From: Colletotrichum lupini
Lineage: Eukaryota > Ascomycota > Sordariomycetes > Glomerellales > Glomerellaceae
Length of the DNA: 64,000 nucleotides
Direction of reading: 5' to 3'
Assembly: GCF_023278565.1 (NCBI RefSeq)
Contig: NC_064675.1
Coordinates: 5,518,001 to 5,582,000, forward strand
Both the position numbers and the translations under genes were made by a program. Below are positions 35,564 to 48,012 of this stretch, piece after piece; the stretch's first letter is position 1; the number at the start of each line of letters is the position of its first letter. The notes under the pieces were generated by a model. That model did not search any database, had not been told where the DNA came from, and was given only the letters and a program-made list of their open reading frames with translations.

Positions 35564-36930
35564 TTCCTTGGTCAGTTTGACTTCGTGGAGATGAAAAAGA
35601 AGGGATTTTCAGGCGCCGACTTGGGGCTGACAAGCAAACGTACCTGGTCTGATGTTGTCAAGGCGGCATTAAGTAGTGGAAGCGATCTTGAAACCCGATA
35701 TCAGAGGAAAGAGATCCCTGGTTGTAGCACGCGGGACAGATTTATGCCATAAATGGAGTAGGAGAACAGGGATGATGGCTCGTAAGATGGCCCAAGATGG
35801 CAGCTATGTTTCTATTCGCATCTCTAACAAAATGATGTCAGTGCCGTAGATGGGTGCACGGGGTGCCTTGTGCCAGCGCAAAGCAAAGAAGAGGGCGAGG
35901 ACGGGGCGAGAGAGCAATGAGGTTTTGAGGATTGTTGGTCTTTGAGCAGCTTGAGAATAGGCCGTTCCCGTGAAAGGAAGGTAACGCAGGTAACCAACCG
36001 AGCATGCCAGCTATGGTCGGTAAGGAAGACAAGTTGACAAGGTAGCTCCCGCCATGCCCCCGCTCAAGTTTTATTGGAAGCCCACAGGTGTCATCTGCAG
36101 ACGGATCCGACCTTCAGTGCATGCATGTGCTGGGGGGCACGAGGAGGACTGACAGCGGATGTCTTAGCCTCAGGGCCTGATAGCAACTGTAGCTACCTTA
36201 ATGTAGGTAGGTACGAATGCTCTGTACTCTGTACTTTGGGGCTTGGTCTTGATTCCTGGATTCCAATCAGTGATGGGCCCATTCTAGTACCTTGCACAAC
36301 GTACCTTGTTCCGAAGCATAAATGGTGCCTCGGAATGTCATCAATGTTGGGCGTATTATCCATGGCAGCAACCCGGACGGGTTGCGACGGGATCGTTGAG
36401 TAGCCGAAGGTCCGCTGAAGATGCCCCTCGATGGTCCCCCAAAGTGGCGTGGAACGGTGGATGCCAGGCACCAGGCAGCTTCGGATACAGAAGGCATGCG
36501 CGCTATCTGAGGGGACATTGGTCACATGCTGGTGCGGGTATCCCTGGTTGCGCCTTATCGGGGGACATGAGACTATAGGTACCCGCCCAGGGTAGCTGTT
36601 AAGCCGGCTGCAGTCTTGACGACATAAAGTCTTAACGCAGATCCGGAGGCGGAGACCTTTTGGCGCAGGGACTGGGTTATCGGGCCTGATCTGTGCACTC
36701 TCCGCGAGTCGGAGGCAACGTAAACAGCGCCAGCGTCGTCCACCTGATGCTGTCATAACTTGGGGCACGTTGTCTGCGCATCTCAACGTCGGCATCATTG
36801 ATCCTCCTGTACTCATCTACCTCCACGCGTCGCCTTCCGCGAGACCCAACCTCTCGTTGCTTTCGCTCCCTACTCTTCGTCAACCATTATTCCTGGATGC
36901 GACTTCTTTTTCTTGTGTCTTGAGACAACC
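35564..36930. promoter_or_regulatory. Divergent promoter region VPS9 / ATG15
   Basis: The 1.37-kb gap contains both promoters, as the genes diverge. A motif of the CTACCTTAATGTAGGTAGGTA type lies near 36195-36215, one of several dispersed in this window. No coding frame is credible. Confidence 0.45.
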
Positions 36931-38802
36931 ATGAGACTCAAATTAGGGCGAGGGGGCCAGTGTAGCTCTGCTGGCAGGGTTACGGCACAGCTGCTCTTAT
37001 CGTTCCTCGCGGTATCGCCGACTCTAGCTTCCGTTGGGGAAGTGCCAAACAACGACGAGGCCGTCCTTCAACCAGGACCTTTACTTCCACCCAGCACCGC
37101 ACAACCCAACACGGGCGAACACATATTTACATTACGACACATTTTCCACCATGGAACATATCGGCATCCTCAGCTGCACCGACGCAAGGATGTCCGCCAC
37201 TCCGACGGCGCCGATAACCAGGTCTGGCTGGCGGAGGAGGACGGATACAAGAGGGAAAGGGTGATGCCTCTGAAGGCCCAGAGCACGCCTCTCAAGATCG
37301 AGCGCATGGTTGATCGTCGGCCGTCTGTCGTTGATCCCATGGTCACCGAAGCTCGTCAGCGCGGCTATGTCAACATCATGTCGCCATCCGATTGGACTAC
37401 CGACGAGGTCCCCGGACCCAACGTCACGGACAAGGCCACGGTTATCAGCCTTGCCATCATGGCTGCAAACGCTTACATTGAAGAGGAGGGCAAGGCGGAC
37501 TGGGAAGAGGTCGGCAGCGGCTACAATAGGAGCGCTGATTTCGGATGGGAGGGTGACGGACTCCGGGGGCACATCTGGGCGGACGAGACGAACTCGACTA
37601 TTGTTATTGGCCTCAAGGGAACTTCTACGGCCATCTTTGACGGAGAGGGAACCACCACCAACGACAAGGTCAATGACAACCTCTTCTTCAGCTGCTGTTG
37701 TGCTCAGCAGGGGCAGTGGACCTGGCATCAAGTGTGCGACTGCGCCACATCCACCTACTCATGCAACAACACCTGCGTCGTGCAAGCGCTCAAAGACGAG
37801 CACCGATACTACACGGCGGCCAAGGAACTGTACTCGAACGTTACCGAGCTGTTCCCCGACTCCAACATCTGGCTGTCGGGCCATTCTCTCGGGGGCGCAG
37901 TCAGCTCCCTCCTGGGCCTGACCTACGGTATTCCCGTCGTGACCTTTGAGGCCGTGCCAGAGGCGCTCGCCGCCAGCAGACTGGGACTGCCTGTTCCTCC
38001 AGGATACGATCAGATGCTTCACCAGGCTCGCACAGATACCGGCGCCTTCCATTTTGGTCATACGGCAGACCCCATCTACATTGGGACCTGTAATGGTGCT
38101 ACTGCGACGTGCTCCTTTGCTGGGTATGCCATGGAATCGGCCTGCCATTCTGGACTTGAGTGCGTTTATGACGTTGTGGCCGACAAGGGATGGAGAGTCG
38201 GCATCGGAACCCACAAGATCCGATCTGTGATCCACGATGTCATCATGAAGTATGACACGGTCCCAGAGTGCAAGGCTACGCCCGAATGCCGCGACTGTGC
38301 CAACTGGAAAATGTATGAGAGCAACGGGACCGAATCGACCACGACGTCCAAGTCCTCGACAACATCGAAGACGCGTACTCGGACAGCCACCTGCCAGACG
38401 CCGGGCTGGTGGGGTTGCTTGGATGAGACCACGACGACGCCGGTTACCACTACTACTTCCACGTCGACCACGTCCACTTGTAAGACCCATGGCTGGTTTG
38501 GATGTAAGGACGAGACGACCACGACTACGACCACTTCGTCTTCAACTACGACTACAACAACGACGACTACTTGCAAGACACCTGGATGGTTTGGCTGCAA
38601 GGACAAGACTACATCGACCACGAGCACGACTTTGTTCCCCGGCGCAACCCCGTCTCACACCATCACTGCCGCGCCCACGGCCACCCCGACATCAGCGCCC
38701 ACCAAAGCACCCCCTTCAGATCCTTGCTGCAATAAGAGGTACTGGTTCGGATGGTGTAAAGAATGGACCCAGGCGGGCGAGAGCTGGAGTGAGGAGATGT
38801 GA
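36931..38802 (+). CDS. ATG15: Autophagy-related vacuolar phospholipase ATG15
   Basis: The single-exon gene encodes 623 aa from the ATG at 36931. ATG15 is a membrane-anchored class-3 lipase that reaches the vacuole through the multivesicular-body route and breaks down autophagic bodies and other membranes. A hydrophobic N-terminal anchor covers about residues 17-34. The lipase nucleophile is Ser319 in GHSLGG; likely partners are Asp380 (HTADPIYIG) and His428 (GIGTHKIR). Cys-rich segments ([17 protein letters not shown]) match the family, and N-glycosylation sequons occur in the lumenal part. The C-terminal 165 residues contain three copies of a PGW-GC-D module, spaced by Thr runs, plus a fourth divergent YWFGWCKEW copy. 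The neighbouring VPS9 gene serves the same endosome-vacuole route, but co-regulation is only an inference. Confidence 0.95.
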   Translation: MRLKLGRGGQCSSAGRVTAQLLLSFLAVSPTLASVGEVPNNDEAVLQPGPLLPPSTAQPNTGEHIFTLRHIFHHGTYRHPQLHRRKDVRHSDGADNQVWLAEEDGYKRERVMPLKAQSTPLKIERMVDRRPSVVDPMVTEARQRGYVNIMSPSDWTTDEVPGPNVTDKATVISLAIMAANAYIEEEGKADWEEVGSGYNRSADFGWEGDGLRGHIWADETNSTIVIGLKGTSTAIFDGEGTTTNDKVNDNLFFSCCCAQQGQWTWHQVCDCATSTYSCNNTCVVQALKDEHRYYTAAKELYSNVTELFPDSNIWLSGHSLGGAVSSLLGLTYGIPVVTFEAVPEALAASRLGLPVPPGYDQMLHQARTDTGAFHFGHTADPIYIGTCNGATATCSFAGYAMESACHSGLECVYDVVADKGWRVGIGTHKIRSVIHDVIMKYDTVPECKATPECRDCANWKMYESNGTESTTTSKSSTTSKTRTRTATCQTPGWWGCLDETTTTPVTTTTSTSTTSTCKTHGWFGCKDETTTTTTTSSSTTTTTTTTTCKTPGWFGCKDKTTSTTSTTLFPGATPSHTITAAPTATPTSAPTKAPPSDPCCNKRYWFGWCKEWTQAGESWSEEM

Positions 38803-39445
38803 TTTGCATAGGTCCGGATTTACCTGTACTTTTGGGTTGAAAGGGATGCGGGAGCATTACATGAATTAACAGGCGGCGTTTGGTCATGGGAACGGAGTAC
38901 ACATAGGAGCTGGCAATGCCAGCCACAGATTAGCAATTACACGTCATAGGAAACTATGCAAACAAGCTTGGAATATAGAACATCATATCAGGGTCTCATC
39001 TGCAATGATAAGTTGACATATATGGTGTTGGCAGGTTTACCTTACCTTAGGCAGCCGTGGCCGGTCGCCTCAAGAAATCGGGTGACGGCGCACGGAGGTA
39101 ACACCCCCTAAGCCCCACTGAGGGACTTGGGGCCGTTGGTTGCTGCCCGCTGCCCGCTAACTCCCGATTCGCTTGTAATTGGTACCTTGCCGGAAGGTGG
39201 TTCTAGGAAAGTCGAATTGTCAGACGTCACAAGTGCCGCGACGTCCGCTACATCTACAATTTTTTTTTTTTTACCCTTCTGGACGCGTCTCACGCAGACA
39301 CTACTTTACCACCCTCAACGTCAAAACTCTCCCCACGCAACCCATTTCACTCGAACAGGCCGCCGGCTGTACACGCCGCACCTCTCACAGCGCGGCAGAC
39401 ATGGGCTAAGGGCCCAAATCCACACCTTTCAATTCGACCGACGCG
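38803..39445. other. Intergenic: ATG15 3' region and SWC2 promoter
   Basis: The 643 bp lie between two plus-strand genes. A 12-nt T tract at about 39260-39271 lies 175 bp before the SWC2 start. No gene was found. Confidence 0.5.
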
Positions 39446-41845
39446 ATGGCTACAACGGCAAACGACACCAAACCTTCATCGCGCGATGAGTCTTCGGACT
39501 CGAGCGGCAGCGACAGCGAAAAAGAGACCCCGACAGTCGACACTCCGACCACAGTAGAATGGTTGGCGACCGGTCGAGAAAAGCGGTCTACCGCCGGTAA
39601 CCGCATGAAGTCGATGCTCGCCAACGAAGAACCCGATTCAGACCTCGAACTGCTTTTTGCCGAAGACGACAACGACGAAGGCTTCAGCGATGTCGACGAT
39701 GCTGGTTCCGACGTGCAGATGGACTCGTCATCCGACGACGAGGATGACCAGCAGCAGGGAGACGACCTTGAGGGCGAAAAGGAGCTCGAGAAGCAGGCCA
39801 GGGAGAAGAAGCTAGCGTCGCGGAAACGCAAGGCCCAGGAAGCTATCCCGGCCAAGTTCAGAAAAAAGGTCCGCATCGAACAGACGGCCGCACCCGCGCC
39901 GCGGCCGAAAAAGAAGTCGGAACGGACGAGCTGGCTGCCCTCGGCGGCTGACATGCCTATCCGCGCCTCGCTCCGCCAGACGACGATGCTCAGCAAGGAG
40001 CAGCTGCACCAACAGATGAAGGAACGCGAGGCGAAGCGGTTGAAACAGGTGGCCATCATGGAAAAGAAGGCAAAGAAGCTCGAGGCGTCCAAGAAACCGC
40101 CCATGACACAGGCGGAACGGTTGGCTGAGGCGGCCCTCGTGGAGAAGCGCAACGCAAAGTCGTTAAACAGATGGGAGGTGGCCGAAAAAGCGCGAGAAGA
40201 AGAACGGCTTGCGAAGCTCGCCGCTCTCAACAACCGAACACTCAAGGGCCCTGTGGTGACGTACTGGAGCGGCATTGGTGAGTGGGAGCATCATCTGAAG
40301 CACGTTGGCAGGGTCGCCGAGGAAGAGAAGCCCGTTCGGAAGAAGAGGGAGAAGAAGGAAAAGGTGGATAAGACGAAGGGCAAGGAGAAGGACCAGAAAG
40401 ATGGCAAGGAGGAGGGCTCAGCGTCGAATGCTTCTGAGCCGACGCTGCCTGCACCGACGACAGAGACGACAGCAGAGGCACAGTCGAACGCAAAGCCTGA
40501 CGCTCCGCCAGCTCCCCCGACGTCAATGGATGTCGACCAACCTCAGCAGAACGATGCTTCAAAGGCATCGTCGCCATCGACACCCGTTCCGCCCGTCCCA
40601 ACAGACCCTGCACCGATAGTGAAGACGGAAGAGCGCCCCCGTGTGATGGCTCCCCCACCCATTCCTCCACCGCCATCGTCGTCACTCGCCATGCCCAAGC
40701 CTGAAGACAAATCCAGGATCATGGCACCACCATCAATACCACCACCGCCGACCTTTGGCTCCATGTCCATGGCTCCTCCCCCTATTCCGCCACCTCCAAA
40801 GACATCGGTATTGGCAGCTCCAGTGCTCGCGCCGCCTGTTCTTGCCCCTCCCTTGGGTGGCATCCACCTTGCTCAACACACGACGCAGCCAAAGTCCAAT
40901 GTTCTGGCGCCTCCGAATGTATGCCAGCACAAGTCTCCTCTATCCATGCCGGCTCCTCCCCCTCCACCATCAGCAAGACCGCCGCCGCCGCCACCTTCAC
41001 TAGCACCACTCCAGCCGTCACAACCAATCGCTCCGCCGAAGCCTCCATCACAACCGACGGTCGATCCCTCTCGTCCCGCACGGCCTGCGACTACGCCTGC
41101 GCCGGCAGAAGCACCGGCGCCTGAGGAGCCTCCCCCGAGCGAGGTTGCTCGCAACGCCTTTATTCTTCGCAACTTTGACGAAGAGCGTGTGCGTGACAAG
41201 ACTGTACAGACCCAGATTCTCTTTGGACGGCGAATGGACCGCCTTGCAAAGCCAGCGCCCCGGCCAGTATGTGTCATTACCGCCCACCCCGCTCGCTACC
41301 GCGACCCCGAGACGGGTTTACCTTATTTCAACGCCTACGCGTACCGCGAAATTCAACGACTCCGCCGCGGCGAGTACAAGTGGAGCAGCCTGCTCGGCGC
41401 ATGGGTCGGCAGCTGCACATATGCCGCTCGCGGGGTGCCGGAGCGATTCCTCAAGGGAGGTCCGCCAAGACAGCCAAAGAAGAAGGAGGTGGAAAAGGAG
41501 GAGGCTAAGGTTCCAGAGACAGAAGCAGAGAAAGGCAACGGCGCCGTCGGGGAAGGCACCGAGAAGCAGGAACCCAATGATGCCAAGACGACACTACCTG
41601 CTCAGGAGGGGGTGGTGGATCAGCCGACAGCCAAGACGGATGCCGCGACGGTGCCCTCACCGTTACCGTCGGCGGGGCAGGCACAGACGCAGCCGCAGAC
41701 CCAGCAGCCGCCGCCGCCGCCAGCCCAGCCGCAAGCGCCGCAACCAGCAGGCCAAGTTCAACCCACCCAGGACAAGGAAGTGAACTTGGCCGTCACCGAG
41801 TCTGCAACACAACCCGCTGCCGCTTCGGTTGCGACCGTTGTCTGA
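39446..41845 (+). CDS. SWC2: SWR1 complex subunit Swc2/Vps72 (YL1)
   Basis: This is an uninterrupted frame of 799 aa starting at ATG 39446. Swc2/YL1 binds the H2A.Z-H2B dimer and helps the SWR1 remodeller load it into nucleosomes. The N-terminal part carries the YL1 acidic patch (about residues 63-110, DSDLELLFAEDDNDEGFSD and more), followed by a basic segment (SRKRKAQEAIPAKFRKKVR). A Lys/Glu-rich helix region and VTYWSGIGEWE (about 270) follow. The YL1_C domain lies at about 600-645 (ITAHPARYRDPETGLPYFNAYAY). Between them is a proline-rich insert of about 200 residues with PPPIPPPP runs, and the C-terminus is a Pro/Gln-rich tail. Both make it longer than yeast Swc2 (795 aa is similar; animal YL1 is much shorter). 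The protein is nuclear. Confidence 0.93.
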   Translation: MATTANDTKPSSRDESSDSSGSDSEKETPTVDTPTTVEWLATGREKRSTAGNRMKSMLANEEPDSDLELLFAEDDNDEGFSDVDDAGSDVQMDSSSDDEDDQQQGDDLEGEKELEKQAREKKLASRKRKAQEAIPAKFRKKVRIEQTAAPAPRPKKKSERTSWLPSAADMPIRASLRQTTMLSKEQLHQQMKEREAKRLKQVAIMEKKAKKLEASKKPPMTQAERLAEAALVEKRNAKSLNRWEVAEKAREEERLAKLAALNNRTLKGPVVTYWSGIGEWEHHLKHVGRVAEEEKPVRKKREKKEKVDKTKGKEKDQKDGKEEGSASNASEPTLPAPTTETTAEAQSNAKPDAPPAPPTSMDVDQPQQNDASKASSPSTPVPPVPTDPAPIVKTEERPRVMAPPPIPPPPSSSLAMPKPEDKSRIMAPPSIPPPPTFGSMSMAPPPIPPPPKTSVLAAPVLAPPVLAPPLGGIHLAQHTTQPKSNVLAPPNVCQHKSPLSMPAPPPPPSARPPPPPPSLAPLQPSQPIAPPKPPSQPTVDPSRPARPATTPAPAEAPAPEEPPPSEVARNAFILRNFDEERVRDKTVQTQILFGRRMDRLAKPAPRPVCVITAHPARYRDPETGLPYFNAYAYREIQRLRRGEYKWSSLLGAWVGSCTYAARGVPERFLKGGPPRQPKKKEVEKEEAKVPETEAEKGNGAVGEGTEKQEPNDAKTTLPAQEGVVDQPTAKTDAATVPSPLPSAGQAQTQPQTQQPPPPPAQPQAPQPAGQVQPTQDKEVNLAVTESATQPAAASVATVV

Positions 41846-44800
41846 GTAAGGACAAACTCTATGAGAGGCCCGCCTGAGTAGTTGAGCAGAACAGAAAAAA
41901 CTTTACGGGAACGAAAAAGCCACGGCTATTTGAGGATTTTCATCGGACGGTTTGTTCCTGCGCCCTGAACAAATATAGGCTCCGACCGATCAGATCGGAG
42001 AGAGTGGGCCGAAACAAGGCACACACCAACATACACACATACCTACACACGGGGAGTTCAGAGGGAGGGTAGGAGGAAAGTCAAAACATGGGGCCAGGGC
42101 TCGACTTTCGAGGCCCACAATGTTCACGGGCGTTTATCAGGCCGCTTGCTGTATTGGGTACGGCGTTATATATGGCCTTTTTGGTGTGGGATGGGACGGG
42201 GATACTGTATTTCTATTGTGATAATACCCGTAGGGCAAGTTTCCCCTCGTTGAAAGGTGGGAAAGATATGCTCTGCCGTTCTCGGAAGTGCTCTGAGAAA
42301 CTTGAACAAATGCTTCACTCTGTCCTTGTGTGTGTTGTTCGTTTCCTTTGCATCACTGGTCATCACAGTATGGTATTGTTCATAAGTACTACCAATGAGA
42401 CATGTGATCACTACATCAGAACAAAGGGTCCAGTTCAGTATCTCGTGAGTTGTCCAGCGAAATAGAATTCCGGAACTCCACAGCATTCCGGGTGATTCTT
42501 CTCGGCCGGGAGAGAAAAGACCGACGAGACACACGTAACCCCCCTTTCTTCCCCCCCGTGTCGTCAAAAGTCTCTTTTTGAGATTTCCCTTCTCCCACCT
42601 CGTACGTAGTGACACAATTCAATGGTATCAATGGGCCCTCGGAAGCTGGATGATGAAGCACGAAAGGGGGGGATGGCAGACCGAAAGCAGACTGAGCTGC
42701 TGGAGGCCGGTATGGCTGGCTAGGTGGTACGGTCGGGCTGGAGGGCATGAAAAACGCTATTTAAGAATTTGTTTGGACGTTGGGGGTGTAGTGGTTGACT
42801 TTTCTCGTGCCAGATCTCTTTCTCTCTCTCTCGCGCGCGCGCCGAAGAATGTTGGGATGGTTTTTTTTTTTTTGGTGATCAGACCAGGGCGGGTTTACGT
42901 ACGACTGTAGACAGACCACTTACAACCCACGGCCCTGGGTGCTACTTTGAGTGAGCGAAAAGCTTAATTTGAGGTGTGGTCTCGACTTTCTTGTTCCGGG
43001 CATGAGTCGTGATAGATGCGGACATGTGGGAACGCATGATCAGGAGGAAGATGTCAGGTCCAGGGTAGGGAAGTGGTAGAAGGTGGAGGTTCGAGGGAAT
43101 GTAACGCCGTTGGACATGGCCAGACTCGGAATTCAATCTTTGATCGAAAACACTATCAACGATGCGCGGGATATAGGTGGATGGAGGGGACGAGGTTACG
43201 TGGTTGCATTCTGTACACCGCGCCATCTCATACAATCCATCTACGGAACTCCCACTCGCAGGCATGCCTCACCAATACATCCGTTTACGCGCGCGAGCAG
43301 AGTAGCAGTAGTAGTAGCATTGCAGGAAGTAAGGCTGTTGACACGGAGTCGCAAATCCGACGTTGAGCCTCACCAGAGCATGCTTCGCCTTTCTTCCCCT
43401 GACCATGACCATTCGGCCCCTTCACCTTCACGTTGGATAAGCCTGCCATACATACCATACCACACCACCACGTACACAACCAACCTTCCCAACCTTTCGG
43501 GTTCGATATCGGATTCCCGTCTCTCCCTTCTTACCATCCGAAGCTTTCATTCGTTCCTCGTAGCCGTACCTGGCCTTACGTACCTCTCTCCCCCTCCCCT
43601 CTCTATAATTCTCTTGGGCGTACGTACGTATACACACACCATCAACATTTACGCTCACTAATACATCGTCGTCCCATGTTCAAGGTGCTGCGGTCTCAGT
43701 AAGACCCTCCGCTCTTCTGAGCCTTTTCTCTCCCTCCCACCCCTACTTTCTTACACAATCCCACTGGGTGCCGATTGGGTATGAATAATAAGCAACCGGG
43801 CCATACAACCCCTTCCATGCACCGTTCAGAATTTTGATTACCTCGTTTCTGGTGCCTGGGTAGGTGCCTGGCTGGCGTGGGAGCATACCCGGATACTTCC
43901 TAGGCTGGACGAGGGTTGTGATCGCAAGTATAGGAACACCCTCACTATACCTCGCTGAAATACTCGCATCTCCCCCAATCTCCCATGTCAACTCTCTTTT
44001 TCTGTTCCGACGTTGACATCACTTGGCGAAGAATTCGCGGGTGTAGGGAGAAGTACGCTATACCGCAGAGAGAGTCCATCTGGGGGGTCTCGTAAGTTGA
44101 ACAGGATCGCAATTCAACCGCTTCTTCCTTTATCTTCGGACCCCCTTCTCGCATACCCCTCCCGTTTCTCCGAGGAGTGAGTCCCCTTGGACACACACGT
44201 GTTGAGACACCATTATCAAGAGACACACGAGAGGGGACGGATCATCGTATCTGAGTACATGTCGTCATTCTTCCCCAACGTGATCGGGGAAATCACGGCA
44301 TGTAGGGCATGGTGATAATCACTTTGCCTTGGGAAGACGGATCATGACCATGACGATGGACCATGGCGACGCTCGCCGGACACGAATAGTGCATGCCGTA
44401 GTCAAAAAGTAACCAAGACGAAAACGGGAGACATCAAGAACTCCAAACCAAGACTGATGATTTAAATTGTGAGATCCAATCAGGAATGAAACATCAACCG
44501 CCAATACTATCTCACAACCTTCAACTAGCCAGTAAAAGTCATGAAGAAGGCTTTCGTATCTCAAGCCCCAAATCACTGCCTCTGTCCCAAAGTAAACATC
44601 GTGAACAATACTGGAGATAATGTAGGTCTTGAAGAGAATGAAGGGAGAAAGGGGGGGGGGGGGGGGGGGGGACGCCCGTCGAGAATCTGGTCCAACCAAC
44701 TACACCTACACATCGTCGTCATCCCCTCCCCTCCCATACCGTACCTTATCCCAAGAGGAGACCAAAACACCCAAATGACATGCATGGCTAAGCTTCTTTC

Positions 44801-45881
44801 ATGGTTTGATGAACACATTTCCCCTCTCGGATGGCTCTTAGCAGGAACTGGGATTTTCTCTCCCGCTGGCTTAACCGCTCATGCTAAGCATCCTCTTCTC
44901 CCTCGCTTACTCTTGCTCAACTCTCGAGCTTGCCGACACAATAACCTTCACCCGCCCACCCAACCATATTCTCACATCCAGGGCACACACAAACATACAA
45001 ACAATACTCACCATTGGACCAATCGCTGTGGTGCCCCTTCCAGCTCGTACGAGGCCCTCGGCCGAGCCTCACGGCAGCTCTCCAATCGTCCACTGCCCAC
45101 CACTCCGAATCCTTTGAAACCGCAACCGTGAGTGCACAGATGGTATTCGTAGGCGCGTAAGCAGCAAAAAAGAAGCTTATTGAGCCAGAGCCTCGAAAAG
45201 AGCCAAGGTTGCTTGCTTTTCGCGGGAGGCTAAATCAGTCAGTGACCCATGCTGCAATTTAACAGCCGGCGGTAACCCGGGACGTTGCAAGCTAACAGAC
45301 GGCTTCTGTCACTTGGCATATGGGGGAGGAGACAGTTTCAAGCTTCTTGAGTCATTGCAGATGTTTCATTCAGGTTCATCTATCACGATCTCTTCGTTCC
45401 GCCTAAAATGGCAACGCTAGTTTGCAATGAGTAACCGTTTCCCATCAATGAAGCTTGCTCAATGCAGCCACAGCAAATCCGATCCAAATACTCCAAACAC
45501 CTTGGTAATGTGTACCACATTTGCGCCGTTGCCCGTTGTCCATCTTTTCCTTTGTGGGATGTCCATTCCATTGTCCCCAGAGTTCCTCAAGATGTCCACC
45601 ACATAAAGCGCCGTTGGCATGAAAGCCGTGAGTGGTAGTAGCTGTAGAAGGGCAAGGAAAGGGTATATCTCGTCCAGTACTCCGTCCAAAATCCGATTCC
45701 TTTTTGCGAATATGAGCTAGTCAGCCCTGTGCCCCAATGGGGAAGGCTGATGCGATGCCGCCTTTTTGTATAACCTGATATGTAATCCGTCTAGGTGGCT
45801 TTGGTTGTGTGCTTAGCCATCGATATATACGACGGTAGTGCAGAGTCACCGTGTAGTGTGACCTGCGTAGTAAATTTCTGT
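41846..45881. other. 4.0-kb gene-free convergent spacer
   Basis: This lies between convergent SWC2 and the CBM48 gene. Open frames here start at non-ATG codons or are compositionally biased, so I annotate none. Visible elements are a CT/CG tract (about 42815-42842), a T12 run (about 42860-42871), a 21-G run and many short repeats. Confidence 0.45.
44651..44671 (+). repeat. Poly-G run of 21
   Basis: There are twenty-one consecutive G after AGAAA. Such a run can form G-quadruplex DNA. It may also be slightly misassembled, since homopolymers this long are error-prone in sequencing. Confidence 0.85.
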
Positions 45882-48012
45882 TTAGATACCCTTGCCGCGG
45901 ATGACATCAACCATCCAGCCCATCTCATTGACCAAGTCGTCAAGGCCGTTATCAGCGGGGGCGGCAACCATGGTGTGAACACCGGGGTGAACCTTGATGC
46001 CGGGAGCCCGGGGCAAGCTGTAGTTCTGCTCCAGAAACGGCTTCCTGGTGCTCGGAAGAGACAAGGGCTGAACGAAGTTGGCATCGCTCTCGTTGGAGTA
46101 GCGATCCTCTTCGGTAGAGTCATAGAAGGATGGTGTATCATCCTCAGGAGAGATGGGGCCGATGGAGGAGGCGACGCTGGAGTCAGACGAAAAGGAGAAG
46201 CGCGAGGCGGATGGTGCCGTCGCCAGGTCTCTCAGCGTCTTGTTGACGGGAAGAGGAGGGAGAGGCGAGTACTTCTTCTCGCGTGTGAGAACTCGCGGGG
46301 CATGCACTACCGGCAAGGTGCTGTCAGAGTGAGAGCGTTTGAAGGGCGGTGGTGACAGGCTGGTCGTGTAGGGGTTGACCTCGTAGGCCGAGTTGGCAAA
46401 GTTCTCATCATCGTCTCCCTCCTCGGCAATGTCGTCGGGGATAACAACAGGCGGACGCCCATATGCGCTAGAGGAAGCGCTGGAGAAGGGGTTCTCATCG
46501 GAGAGGAACCGTCTCAGGGACTCTGGGGAAAGATCGCGGGTTCGGCTTCCCTCAGATGAACCGCTTCTGTTGTCATCCGAACAAGATCCAGAGTACGGTG
46601 AAAGAGGTCGGTCCTCATCCTCGGATTGGCGGCCGCGCTCAGCAAGCCGGCTGGTGGACGGCTTCCTATTGAACATACGACGCCAAGACGGCGGCGGGGA
46701 GGTAGAGCCGGCACGGGAAATGGATCTGCCAGATTGTGCAGCCGGTGCGGAGCCCAGTCTTCGAATTGAACCGCCAGGCACTGGTGGTGGCGGCCTGGGC
46801 GTAATGAGCTTGTCTTCAGGGTTCATGGTCTTCTGTTCACCAGGACGGAGCGAGCCCAACGATGCGCTCCTCTTCCTCTCGGCCACTTCGTAAGGGACAT
46901 CCAGAGTGTTGACAGTCTGTCCAGGAAGGTAAGGGCAGTTGGTGGTGGTAGGCAGTGCCGGGTTGTGCGACTCTTGGGTTCCATCAATCTCGTACTAAGA
47001 CGTGTTAGTGCGCGGATCAACCTAGCCTCGCCAGATAACCTACATAGTAGTAGTAGGTGTTTCCCATCTTCAGGCCGCCGTTGCGCTTGGTATCCCTCGC
47101 ACCCAAGTCGTCGTCCAGAACAATGTCCTTGAAAGTGTGGCATCCGCGCCATTGGCCGCGATCTCGTCGAATATCTCGTTCCATGGTGTATGGTTTGGTG
47201 AAGTTGTCCCAGGAGCCGACCAAGTGTACTGATCTTACAGTCGGATGAGTCTGACTACATAGTCGTGATGGTCAGCGAAGGTAAGTAGAGGGGTTGCTTC
47301 TGGTAATATATATGAAGAGCAAGTGAGAAGGTATGAAGCATGATGCGAAAGCCAAGACACCAGCCACTGGGCTTGCGCCGAGCATCAGACCTGGTCCCCT
47401 GTCCCCCACCCAGGAGCGGACGAGGTGCCGATCACCGTCGGCGACGATTTTTTTGGCTTTGCAAGGTGTTTGACGGAGTTCTCGGAAGGTTGCCGCTGAG
47501 AAGCTGGTAATGGCAGGTGAGAAGGTGTGAGGGGAGGAACGGGCGCAGGCCAGGGCCGGGGAGGTAGGGCATAGCATAACCCGATATAAACTTTTCCATC
47601 CGACAATGTTCGAAACATGAGCCCAAGCAGACGGTTAAGCAGAAGCAAACAACCTTCGGCGCCGGTCCCCGAATGCTTTGCCCGACCCTTTGGGGAAACC
47701 GAAGAGATGTGTGTGAATGCTAAATGAGGAGAGGCAGCGAACTCTCGCAGACCTTGTGCTTCATTCGGCCGTACTGGGATTTGTGCAGGAGTCATGTAGG
47801 AGGCGTGATGGGACGAGGGGATCGAGGCTATTGGCCAGACATACAATTATGCGAGTTCGAACGAGAGGGCGATCGATCTTGTTGGATTTGGAGCGAAAGC
47901 GAAGCCAAAGTTTCGACCAGCGAACGGGAGAAGAAAACGAAAGCGAGATTGCAAAGAATTAAATAAAAGCGACTCACAGCATGAACGTAAAGAGCGTCGT
48001 TGTAGGGTCCAT
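45882..48012 (-). CDS. CBM48 / AMPK-beta-type glycogen-binding domain protein
   Basis: There are three exons on the minus strand, 48012-47978, 47254-47044 and 46994-45882, giving 452 aa. Splicing gives MDPTTTLFTFML-QTHPTVRSVHLVGSWDNFTK, a clear start of an early-set carbohydrate-binding domain (CBM48/AMPK1_CBM). The domain runs to about residue 115 (RGQWRGCHTFKDI, YYYYYEIDG). A proposed polysaccharide-binding role follows from the domain alone. The rest is Ser/Pro-rich and disordered, with short conserved-looking blocks such as NPFSSASSSAYGRPP and the C-terminus LVNEMGWMVDVIRGKGI. The first intron is 723 bp, long for this genome; the acceptor and reading phase fit well, but an extra upstream exon or another ATG cannot be excluded. 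The second intron is 49 bp and interrupts a run of five Tyr. Confidence 0.82.

Noticed and set aside
44541..45131. Open frame of 196 codons spanning the poly-G run
   Set aside because: It exists only because of the Gly run and low-complexity sequence. It has no family likeness, and a homopolymer of this length makes the frame unreliable.
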